A stretch of 64,000 bases of DNA from contig CM065295.1 of assembly GCA_032871835.1 (NCBI GenBank), positions 86,111,819-86,175,818 of the forward strand. Reading direction: 5' to 3'. This stretch comes from Dipteronia dyeriana (taxonomy: Eukaryota > Streptophyta > Magnoliopsida > Sapindales > Sapindaceae). The position numbers and the translations under genes were made by a program. The notes beneath the pieces were generated by a model that saw only the letters and a list, made by a program, of their open reading frames with translations, was not told where the DNA came from and searched no databases. Positions 1-9,898 of the stretch are shown in pieces (position 1 is the stretch's first letter; each line of letters begins with the position of its first letter).

Positions 1-1
1 A

Positions 2-88
2 AATCGTTATAAATATTGTGACTTTCACGAGGACGTGGGACACAACACTTCAGAATGCTACAACCTGCGGAATCAGATTGAGGCTTAG
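2..88 (+). pseudogene. Gag C-terminal zinc-knuckle fragment
   Basis: Frame 2 reads a Cys/His motif (KYCDFHEDVGHNTSECYNL) of the type found at the end of plant Ty3/gypsy Gag, and stops at 86-88. The equivalent motif is present in the second Tat-type element near 52470. The rest of gag lies to the left of the window. The link from here to the protease (89-447) is open only in pieces. Confidence 0.75.
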
Positions 89-211
89 ATAAGAGGAGGA
101 TGTCTGGTGAAATTCTTACAGCAAGTCAGGGAGAACATTCAGACTGGAATGTAAGTACAAGTCGAGATCTGAGATCATGCCGAGAAAAGAAAGAGGGAGC
201 AGACGGACCTG

Positions 212-817
212 ATGCAACAAATCCAGATAAAACATACCATCAGTGGGTGGCCTACTCTGGCCGGTACCTCCAACAATTTCAGAAAAAACCATGTGAGGAA
301 AGTCCCTCTTACGGATGAAGGGCGGGATATTTTTAAGGTCAGCCAGAGACCGACCAGCCCCTCCCAGCGGTCACAGATCATTTTCACCGAAGCAGATGTC
401 TACAACACCGTGCAGCCGCATGGTGACCCCATGGTGATCACGATATAGATTGCCAACTGCATGGTACACCGTGTGCTCGTCGACACAGGTAGCAGCGTTG
501 ACGTCATGTTTAAAGATACCTTGGAAAAGCTAAACTTGAAACAGTGGTGTTATAATAGCTGCACTACCCCACTAAATGGGTTCACTGGGGACTCAATCAC
601 ACCTGTGGGATCAAAAATCCTACTAGTGATCATTGAATCCACACCTCTCCAGCAGAATATCATGACCGACTTCGTGGTGGTGGATACCCCATCGACCCAC
701 AATGCAATATTAGGGAGACCATTTTTATCATCCTTGAAAAGGGTCTTTTCCATTTACCATAACGTCTTGAAGTTCCCAGTAGAAGACAAGGTGGGGGAAG
801 TTCGGGGTGATCAGTAA
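212..817 (+). pseudogene. Retropepsin-like aspartic protease of the gypsy element
   Basis: This is the retroviral-type aspartic protease that cuts the Gag-Pol polyprotein. The active-site motif VLVDTGSS is encoded at about 476-499, and the conserved downstream ILGRPFL motif at about 709-729. The domain is interrupted by an in-frame stop at 446-448, just before the catalytic segment, and ends at a stop near 817. It lies between the Gag knuckle and the reverse transcriptase, as expected for Ty3/gypsy pol. Confidence 0.85.
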
Positions 818-1063
818 ACAGCCAGGAAATTCTACGCAATGTCGGCAAACCCAGCAGCTTTAGCAAAACAACTCGCCCAGGTGACAACTATCTAAGACAG
901 GGCATCCCCTGCACTAAACCTAGGAGTGTAGGATCAACAGATCACCCTGAAGACTACCTTATAATGCCCGACATGGAGGAACAGAGAAGGGAATGAGCTA
1001 ACGGCCATCAAGGGGATAAGTTAGAAGAGATTCCTGTCCGAGTGGGCGATCCCTAGAACGTCG

Positions 1064-1828
1064 TCAAAATCGAAGCCACCCTTGAGCCGGGAGTGAAAGA
1101 GGGATTGATCAGGCTCCTCACAGAGTTCAACGACATTTTTTCTTGGAGTCATGTTGAGATGCCAGGGATCCCGATGACATTAGCTGCTCATCGATTGGCA
1201 GTGGATCCGACCTCCAAACCTAATAAATAAAAAAGGTGCCAGTTTAACACCGAAGAAATGTTGCGGTTCAGGAAAATGTGGACAAACTAACCAGGGCAGG
1301 CTTCATTCGAGAAGCACGTTATCCTGAGTGGATCGCCAATGTGGTCATGGTCATAAAGGCAAATGGAAAGTGGCACATATGTGTAGATTACACCGACCTC
1401 AACCGGGCATGCCTGAATGACAGCTTCTCTCTACCAAAAATTGATCAGCTGGTCGATTCTACCTCTGGAAACAAGCTCATGAGATTTATGGACGCATTTT
1501 CAGGGTACAATCAAAGTATGAGGCACCCCGCGGACCAGGAAAAGACCGGTTTCATCACAGCGCAGGTTTGTATTGCTACAAGGTGATGTCTTTCAGGCTC
1601 AAGAACGCTGGAGCTACTTATCAACGGCTAGTTAATCGTTTGTTCAACCTTCATAGAACCTTCATGATCCTAAGGGAGAACCAGATGAGGTTGAACCCTT
1701 CCAAATGCGTCTTTAGGGTAACTACGGGGAAGTTTCTGGGCTTCATGGTCCATGAGAGAGGCATAGAGTCTAACCCGGAAAAGATCATGGCTATCCTGGA
1801 TCTAGAATCCCCTACGTCTCTTAAATAG
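1064..1828 (+). pseudogene. Reverse transcriptase, broken, catalytic YVDD segment missing
   Basis: The fragment begins with a conserved pre-RT segment (about 1064-1228). The RT fingers and palm follow in frame 3 from 1278, with WRICVDYTDLN-like and FMDAFSGYNQ motifs. A frameshift near 1570 moves to a segment with KNAGATYQRLVNRLF, and then directly to LNPSKCVF and GKFLGFMV. The roughly 25-30 residues between these blocks, which in the family carry the YVDD catalytic pair, are absent at about 1650. The enzyme therefore cannot be active. Additional stops are at about 1228 and 1826. Confidence 0.88.
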
Positions 1829-1837
1829 GTTAAAGCC

Positions 1838-2395
1838 TTGACCGGACAGGTAACAGCGCTCAATAAGTTCATCTCTCGGTCTACCGATAAGTGTCTACCA
1901 TTTTTCAAAGCCATCAAGCAGGGAAGAAACATGAAATGGGATCAGGAGAGTGAACAAGCTTTTCAAGCCTTGAAAAAATACCTATCAAACCCTTCACTGT
2001 TGGTTAAGCCAAGTCCTGGAGAAGAGCTTCAAATATACTTGGTCGTTTCAGAAACCGCCGTATGCGGGGCCTTGGTCAAGGAATACAGGGATAGGGTCCA
2101 GCAACCTTTGTATTGCATAAGTCACGCTCTAACCAAGGTTGAAAAGAACTATACCATGTTGGAGAAGCTCGTTAATTCCTTGGTGACCTCGGCAAAAAAG
2201 CTTTGTCCCTACTTCCATGCTCATTCAATAGCAGTGGTGACGGACCAACCCCTACGTCAATTCTTACAAAGGTCGGATGTTTCCGAAAGGCTGGTTTTAT
2301 GGGCCCTGGAGCTTACCTAGTTTGATTTAAGGTACAAACCTAGGACCGCAATAAAAGCTCAGGCACTAGCAGACTTTGTAGCAGAGCTCTCCGTA
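1838..2395 (+). pseudogene. RT connection and first RNase H domain (gypsy type)
   Basis: The open stretch 1838-2320 encodes the segment that follows RT thumb in Ty3/gypsy pol (FFKAIKQGRNMKWDQESEQAF), then an RNase H-like block with CISHALTKVEKNYTMLEK and VVTDQPLRQFLQ. A stop at 2318-2320 interrupts it, and the reading continues in the same frame to about 2395 (DFVAELS). RNase H degrades the RNA of the RNA:DNA hybrid during reverse transcription. Catalytic residues in the first half look degenerate. Confidence 0.85.
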
Positions 2396-2457
2396 CCTTC
2401 AGGCCAAGCAACCCCCACGGTAGCAGATAAACCCCCGATGGGATTCCAAAATCTGAC

Positions 2458-2895
2458 AACTGGCCGGAAGGTTACGAGTCATGGACCCTCTACATTGATG
2501 AAGCTCCCAGGCAAACTGGGGGAGAAGCGGGCATAGTCCTCATCTACCCAGAAGGAACTGAGTGCTACCGCTGTTTCAGATTTGAATTTAAAGTCACGAA
2601 CAATGAGGCAGAGTACGAAGTCCTTCTAGCCGGAATAAGGGTAGCCATAGAGCTCGGGGTTGATTACCTGAATGTTAGGAGAAACTCTTCACTCGTAGTT
2701 AACCAAGTCTCCGGGAACTATCAGGCAAAAGGGGATAATATGATCGCTTACCTGAAATTGGTTCAACAACTCAAAAGCATATTTAAAGGATTCAAAACCT
2801 AGCAGATACCTCAACAACTGAATCATCGAGCTGACGTACTTGTCAAGATAGCGGTATATGGTGGCCAGACCTTACCCCACGGAGTCCCTCTTAAA
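2458..2895 (+). pseudogene. Second, archaeal-type RNase H domain (Tat lineage marker)
   Basis: Frame 1 from 2458 reads a second RNase H fold with WTLYIDEA at its start and VTNNEAEYEVLLAGIRVA in the middle, then a stop at 2800-2802 followed by the HRADVLVKIA block. In the family the first block normally reads DGA/DGS, so the Asp is kept but the next residue has changed. The NNEAEYxxLLAGL block is typical of the extra RNase H found in Tat-lineage plant elements. It lies between the first RNase H and integrase, as expected. Confidence 0.85.
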
Positions 2896-4192
2896 GTGAT
2901 CCCCCTACCAAGCACAATGAGAGGTAAGGAAGCTTATACCTTGGATCGACAACCCTGTTGGATGGATCCGATAGTGGATTATCTACAGGATGGGAAACTT
3001 TTCGGGGAGCCCGATCAAGCTAGGAGAGTCAAAAGGCTCTCGGTCCTGTATTGTTTGGTAGATGGGCATCTATACCGGAGAGGAAGATCCCTTCCCATGC
3101 TCCGATGTCTACACCCTGAAGAGCCAAGTACGCTTTGAGAGAGGTTTATTCCGGGGAATGCGGGAACCACATTGGTGGGGAGGCTTTGGCATATCAGGTT
3201 CTCCGTATGGGATATTATTGGCCAACCATCCATCAAGATGCGAAGAACTTGGTACAAGCCTGCGAGGCATGCTAGAGGGCCGTGAACTTGAGTCACCTCC
3301 CTCCAGAGTGGCTGTCGTCCCTTAGCTCGCCATACCCTTTTGCTACGTGGGGAGTCGACTTGATTGGACCGCTTTTTACCGCTCCGGGTCAGGCCAATCA
3401 TGCTATCATGGTAATTGATTATTTCACAAGATAGGTCGAAGCCGGACCGCTCTCCCAGATAACAGAAGAAAACACAACAAGGTTCATCAAGACTAATGTA
3501 GTTTACAGGTTTGGAACCCCTCTTGCCATTATAGTTGACCTCGAAAAACAGTTTGATAATGGCCGATTCAAAGATTTTTACGAAGGCTTGGAAATCGACC
3601 TTCGGTTTGCTTCGGTAGCCCACCCCCAGACCAACGGTCTGATGGAATCCACGAACAAAACCATTAAGAAGCTGTTGAAGAAAAAACTACACAAAAGAAA
3701 GACAGATGGGCAGAAGAGCTTCCTGAGGTTCTCTGGGCTTACCGCTCTACAAGGAGAACAGCTACCGGGGAAACACCCTACTCGTTAACCTTCGGGGTTG
3801 AAGCAGTCCTACCTATCGAGCACAAATTAACCTCTTTTAGAGTCTAACATTTTGAACCAGGGAGCAATGAAAGTAAGCTTCGAGCTAGCTTGGACCTCCT
3901 AGAAGAGAAACAAGATCGAATAGCTGAGAAGGTAGCAGTCTACCAGAGCAGGATTGCCAGGTACTTTAACAGGAGGGTAAAAGCTCGAAACTTCAAAGAA
4001 GGGGACCTTGTTCTCAGGAAAGTAACGTTGAATACCAGGAAAAGGTCAGACGGGGTTCTAGGACCCAACTGGGAAGGACCATACCTAGTAAAAATGGTGA
4101 TCCGCAATGGAGAATACAAACTCGAGGATATGAATGGCCGACCCATCGATCATACTTGGAATGCAGATCACTTAAGAAAATTCTACCCTTGA
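2896..4192 (+). pseudogene. Integrase (HHCC, DDE core, GPY/F C-terminus), frameshifted
   Basis: This region encodes the enzyme that joins element cDNA to the chromosome. The N-terminal HHCC zinc-binding segment is readable at about 3130-3280 (CGNHIGGEAL ... CEAC, then a stop). The core has WGVDLIGPL (first Asp, about 3350), a second Asp in IIVDLEKQFDN (about 3530-3560; the usual DNG has become DLE) and the Glu in HPQTNGLMESTNKTI (about 3621-3665). The C-terminal module 3890-4192 is open and carries the LGPNWEGPY motif. Stops occur near 3280, 3433 and 3788, with at least two frameshifts. Confidence 0.9.
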
Positions 4193-4379
4193 ACAGGGGA
4201 CTCATGAAAAGACGGCCTCCACCTAGTTTTTTTTTTATCTTCGACAATAATGTACTCCATCCTTCGTATCAATAAAGCCTGCTTTTATTATTTTCTCCAT
4301 CTTCAACTATGTTCTACAATGATTTGGGTATACGTGAAAAATTCGATATTATCACCCTAAGGCCAGGGGTAGGCCGGGA

Positions 4380-4960
4380 AATCCCCCTCGCCACTCCTGA
4401 TGCCTTGGTAGGGCACTACCCCCCGCCAAGAAGGGTCTGAGTGTAAGAGCATAGTTGTCATCCAGATCTCAAGACCAGGAAATAGCTAGATAGCCCCCCT
4501 GATGCCTTCGTCGGGCTACCACCCCTTAGAAGGGTCTGAGTGTAAGAGCATAGTTGTCATCCAGATCTCGAGACCAGAAAATATCTAGATAGCCCTCATG
4601 ATGCCTTGGTCGGGCTACAACCCCCAAGAAGGGTCTGAGTGTAAGAGCATAGTTGTCATCCAGATCTCGAGACCTGAAAATAGCTAGATAGCCCTCTTAA
4701 TGCCTTGGTCGGGCTACCACCTCTAAGAAGAGTCCGAATGTAAGAGCATAGTTTCCATCCAGATCTCGATACCAGAAAATAGCTAGATAGCCCTCCTGAT
4801 TCCTTGGTCGGGCTACCACCCCCAAGAAGGGTCTGAGTGTAAGAGCATAGTTGCCATCCAGATTTCGAGACTAGAAAATAGCTAGATAAGCCCTCCTGAT
4901 ACCTTGGTCGGGCTACCACCACAAATAAGGATTCGAGTTTAAGAGCGCGGAAGCCCTCCC
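4380..4960 (+). repeat. 99-bp tandem repeat downstream of pol
   Basis: The phrase AAGGGTCTGA recurs at 4431, 4530, 4629, 4728 (mutated) and 4827, a constant spacing of 99 bp (97 for the first interval centre when gaps are allowed), and a weaker copy follows at about 4926. Each unit also carries a CAGATCTCGAGACC-like block and a TGGTCGGGCTAC block. The array lies just 3' of the integrase stop and before the antisense ORF. Open frames seen across it on the minus strand only reflect the repeat period. Confidence 0.92.
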
Positions 4961-5527
4961 GATCCCTAGCCTAAGAGAGGGCTAAAAAATTCTTTACTTG
5001 ATGCCCCACTCGGGCTACAACCCCCTAAATAGGCTCAAGGATGAAGGGCTCGATTTACTTAAACTCTAAATTCCCCAGTTATTACTGGTTACTAAATTTC
5101 CTTGTACACGTGATTGCTTACTGTAACAGGTCTACGATCAAACAAGGGACTATTGACTAAAGACGTTGAGCTACAAGTCTTTGTAGTCAGAAAGCCCGAG
5201 CTAGCTGTCTGCTTTCATGCTTAAGCAATGTTCTTATCTTGCTATTTTTCCCAAGCTAAGTCAATTTGCAAAAGAGGCTGAACCTAGAGGGAGATCAGAA
5301 AAGAAGCAAGTACATGTAAGTCAAAATATGAACCGGATCTCAAGTTAAATTTTATTAATAAACGGGGGAGCCTATTCCCCAGTAAGGCTATAGCAGACAG
5401 GGAGCCCAACCTCTGATTCTGGGCTACATAAAAAAAATGATGAAATGATTATTGATCAAGCATGGGCAAAGATGGGATGCCCACCCCCTTTTCCGGGCAT
5501 TCAAAACAAACTACAAGAAAAGAGAAT
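4961..5527 (+). other. Non-coding 3' spacer of the gypsy element
   Basis: This stretch lies between the tandem repeat and the 3' end of the antisense ORF. I see no coding signature, terminal repeat or RNA gene in it. Confidence 0.6.
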
Positions 5528-8090
5528 TCAAATTGATGCATCCTCCCGATGCCCTCCGGCCTCCACTTCCACAGGATGAACCTCGCCCATTGTTCCCCTT
5601 TCTGGTGGTCGCTCATTCTGGTTAGCTGCCTCTACTGCCTCCGCCACCTCTTTATAAGGATGCTCAACGGGGTCCTCTTTCACGACTTCATTGATCACTG
5701 CCATAACCTCAGGCGGTATGGCTGCATCAAGAAGATTGGCCACTGACTCTGGCATAATCTCGCCCACTGCTGTCTCCTCTCCTGAAAGCACCATGGAAGG
5801 ATCAATGAAGTCGATTGGTCACCTTCGATAAGTCCTCATTCTAGCTCCTAGGGTTGGACCCCCCCGAGGATTCACCAGGACATGACGTTGGAAAGGTCGA
5901 AACAGGAGGAGGCGGATCTGGTACTTCAAACCGCTTCCTATCTCTCTCCCCAGTAGAAAGACCTAACCCAGCCCGAGGCATAACCTCTTCACTATCCCAG
6001 CCGACGATGTTGGAGAGATCAAATGGGAGGGGGAGAGCTTTCGCAACTTGAAAAGAGGTATAGAAATACCCATCACTGAAAGAGGTTTCCACCTCGACCT
6101 GGAGCTTGGAAACTTGAGCCTGCAGAGCTTGGTCCTCGACATCCAGTGCCTAGGCCTCTCCCTTCCAATCATCACGCTGGCTGGCTCATCGCTTCAACGG
6201 AAGAGTTTTCTAATCAAAGGACCGCTTCAACCTCTCATGGTCGCACTGGAGCTCAGCCAGTTGTGTTTCCATTCCCCTCTGGCTAGAGATCATCTCTTGG
6301 ACCAGGGCTTGAGCCAGCCCCAACAATCCCATGGCTCGCTCAACCTCAGCCTCAGCCTTAGCTGCCCGGTCGTGGAGAGAAACTACCTGATGTCCTATGG
6401 CTACTTGAAACTTGAAGGCCTACAAAGGGAATTCATGTTAGGAAATGGTAAATCAAACTACTGAATGAGGAAGTAAAATCGACGATCACCTCGGCTAGAA
6501 GGGCAGACCTTTTGGTAACCATGACGTCCACGGGCATTGAGGTCATCCTAGAAAGCCCGCCACCCGGGCAGGACGTAACAAATTGATTCAAGACCTTGTC
6601 CTGACCCGTCGAGCTCTAATGCTGGTGAAGGCGGGATGAGGGGATCTCAGGGGTACCGGCCTCAGGATCCCTAGGAACCTGAACTATCTGGGATGCAGCT
6701 GGATCAATAAAAGGGGATAATATGACTGAGGAAGCATCAGTTGAAGCAGGAACCACGTGTGAGGGGGCAAAGGTGGATGTATCAGTGGCTTGGGAAGCGG
6801 GCCCTCCTCGGTTTAGAGCCTTTCCTGTCCGAGACACAAGAACAATCATCTTGGACTTCACCTGGGAAGGCGATGGAGAAGGAACGAGTGAGGTAGCAAC
6901 CATAATGGTTGACCCCCCTTTTTTTAAAGCAGCCGAGAAAGCTCCTAGGGACGATCTGAAATAAGGATGAAGGGTCCGAGCTTGCTGGGCTTCACGAAGA
7001 GGTTAAAAACATCATATCTGAACCATTCAACAACCCAAAAGTGTGATAAAGCAAGATCCTTACAAGGAGTAGCATCGGAGATTCGCAGGTACATGTTCAC
7101 CCTGCGGGGTCAAAGGGGTCAGCAATTGGAAACTTCAAATTCAAATAATTTCTAGCAAGGATAGTCTTCAGTATTGCCTCAGACTCAGCAAGCAAGGAGT
7201 CCCGATCCCATGAGGGTTTATCACTGAAAGCAGTGGGAACCGCGAGATCATGACCACAGATGAATACGGAGCTCCCCCAGTCACCCCCCTACCCCCGCTA
7301 GTATCCACCCTTCTTTCCAAGCGGGGTCCTTCATTGAAGCCCCAGAGATGATGAAATTGAATTTGTTCTTGTCCTTGGGGTAAAATTGACCTCGATGGAC
7401 CCCAACCAGGCTCCCAATCTGGAAAAGGAAAGCAAGCTCCTCTGCCTCGGGCTCTCTAGTTATTTTGCTTAGCTCGCAATGCTCCCTCCATAATAGGAAG
7501 AAGCCGACTAGGTGCCTTCAGAAGCCGGGAGTTAGTTGGAGCAGAGCCAGTTGAAGGGCATTGAGATCCCGTCGAAGGGTGGGATGAAGAGGGAGCCTTA
7601 CCTCGCTTTCGAAGGCTGTAACATGGATAGGAAGTATGCCTTTGGGTGGGCTAAAGACATCGTAATTTCTGTGGGGGACTGTGAGAGAGATGGTGTCAGG
7701 GATGTCATATTTATCCCGAAGGTGACCAATCGACTGAGGGTCAACAGTAGAATCAGGAATGACCCTGGATTCTAAAGGAAGAGTCATCGCTGAAGGAAGC
7801 CTTGCCACCTTAACCTGAACCTTTCCGACGGCGTCGACCCTCTCCCCAACATCAAAATCCTCATCAACTAAGTTTAGAGGGTTGTCGGGTTGATTCGAGA
7901 AGTCGGAGCCGATGGAGATGTTCCTACCAGAACGATGGCACTGGCGAACCGGGGAAAAGTCCTCACACTCGGAATTCCTTACACCCGTTTCATAGGAACC
8001 AGGTTAGAGCCTCAAATGCCCTCGACCAGAGCTTCGATGCTATCAGAAGAGTTTGACACGACTAAACAATGAGAGCTTGAAGGTAGATGA
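5528..8090 (-). pseudogene. Antisense ORF of the Tat element (retrotransposon accessory protein), broken
   Basis: The best preserved piece, 7518-7808 on the minus strand, reads LRDKYDIPDTISL and a downstream LP(L/F)HP block. These match in order the intact antisense ORF of the second Tat-type element (56845-57585). Further minus-strand pieces at 7440-7150, 6616-6903, 5841-6092 and 5528-5794 continue the same gene towards its C-terminus with many stops and frameshifts; the latter half is rich in Glu, Gln and Ser. Antisense ORFs between pol and the 3' LTR are known in Tat-lineage elements, but their function is not known. Confidence 0.7.
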
Positions 8091-8444
8091 AAGACGGTGG
8101 TGAGCTTAGAAAGAATAACGAGCAAGAAAGAAGGAATCTAAAAATTTGAAAATTGAGAGAATACGTGAAGAAAATGATGGTAAGGCCGGGTTTAAATAGA
8201 GGTTAGGGTTGTAACGACGTTGACGATATTCTCGAGAAGATCACCTAGAGCCACGGAAAGAGCCGTAGTGCAGCCGTTTTTCCTCGAAGAACACACTAAT
8301 TCAAATTCAATGGTGGATAATTAACGAAGAGATTTCGTTCGAAATTCTCATTAATTGTTTTATAAAGGAAAATTTTCCCAATTAAATAAGGAATCTGACT
8401 CCAACCCCAACTCTACCTCCGGTGTTCATGTCAGAGGGAACTTC

Positions 8445-9713
8445 TGTTAATAGTAAAATTTGGTCAGGGGTCAAAGAGAAATTTTCCACTTTCCCGCCAC
8501 AAGTCAAAACTCATAATCGACGTTCATGAAACCCGGGCAGACCATAAATCTACCCCACAGGAGTAGGGAAGGCCAGTCCGGCTTAGAAACTATCAGAAAG
8601 CAAGCTAGGTGCGACCAAGACGAAGCCCCATACGAACACTGGAACCCGTGCTTCTCCAGACCACCTATCACGGAACCTCGATTCCTGAAGTCGAGCTCCT
8701 CAACCATCCCGTAAAAGCCAGGGGGGTCTCCAAGCTCAAGAGACATTCGAAAGAAGCCCGACAGGTAAAGTAGGCCCCCTTCGAGTTAAGACTTTCAGAG
8801 GACAAACTTAACAGTAGTCTTAGATAGAAGCTCACCAACCTCTCTAGAAGCCCGTTGTCCCTGCTGGGCATGAATGAGGAATCACGCTTAAATTTACACT
8901 ACCTTTACTACTTCCCAGGAATGTCTATAGGGACACCTCAAGCTCCCAAGGGTCAAGGAAAATCCATCCCAAGCTTCTAAAAACAGAGTCGAAGCATGAA
9001 TCTACCTTGCTCTATGAGACGATAGGCAGCTAGCTCGGTGACCTCCATGAAAGACCATGTCGCGATAAGATACAAGATCATATCTATGTGATAACCAACA
9101 TTAAATCCGTATACGTGTGAGTCAAGAGTTTGATTCCTAAAAGGAAACAAACTCATTTTCGTTAACAATATCATCGTCTCCGCTATTTACTCAGGGTCAA
9201 CAACTTTTAAATAAAGGATCCCGCCCGATAATGAGGAAATGGATTCGTAGGATCGTGGTGGGATATCAGCGAATTCAAACCTACTTGGACCCGATATAAA
9301 TAGGGCCAAGCATGACACACAACAGAGATATGAAAAAAGAGAAGGAGAATAAGGCAAAAAACAGAAGAAGAACGACAGATAGAAGAAAAGAAAAGAAAAG
9401 AAGAGAAAAGAAGAGGGGAAGGCCTAAATTCAGTATTCAGAACATGGTCGCCTTTGTTTCCACTATTCGACAAGCACAAAGTTGCTACCTTCTTAGATCC
9501 TAGAGAGACTTTGAGCATATGAAAGAGTAATCTGTATATCTAAACAAGTAATCAATAATAAAACCTCTCATTTATATCCTTGCGATACCAGCCTCTCGTT
9601 TACCTCTAAAACAGGTCAGGTATCAACAATACTGACCCGGCCACCACTTCCGTGGTAGTGGTCTCGATAGTGTTAGTAGAGATTTCTCATCCTAAGCAAA
9701 TTTTCCGTTAACA
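8445..9713 (+). repeat. 3' LTR of the first gypsy element
   Basis: The LTR starts TGTTAATAG and ends TTAACA, so it has TG...CA ends. Its first 50 and last 90 bases closely match both ends of the solo LTR at 9899-12278, including a GGCCACCACTTCCGTGG palindromic block near 9638. A TATA-like box (GATATAAATAGG) lies at about 9293-9305 and is the likely element promoter. The matching left LTR is outside the window, so target duplication cannot be tested. Confidence 0.85.
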
Positions 9714-9898
9714 AAATTAAATTTGGAAAGAAAAAACTTCTTTTTCTATTATTTTTTTATTTTATTTTTAATATATAATTTGCATAACTCAAATAATAAT
9801 AAAGATACTAAAATTTTGATCTTCTTTCTTACATTTTTAAAACATGTAATTGGTCGTTGAAAAAGTGATTGTAAAAGTCAATCACATCATAAGCATCC

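Larger units (their letters stand above)
1..9713 (+). mobile_element. Ty3/gypsy LTR retrotransposon, Tat lineage, 5'-truncated by the window edge, decayed
   Basis: The order seen is gag zinc knuckle, protease, reverse transcriptase, RNase H, a second RNase H, integrase, a tandem-repeat spacer, an antisense ORF and one LTR at the right end. Integrase after RNase H is the Ty3/gypsy order. The extra archaeal-type RNase H and the antisense ORF are known marks of the Tat lineage. Stops and frameshifts break every domain, so the copy is dead. The left LTR and most of gag lie outside the window. A short purine-rich stretch (AGAGGGAA) sits just before the LTR at 8445 and is a candidate polypurine tract. 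Confidence 0.93.

Noticed and set aside
4656..4922. Minus-strand frame with repeated SYFLVS segments
   Set aside because: It is the 99-bp tandem array read on the opposite strand (99 is divisible by three, so the frame persists).
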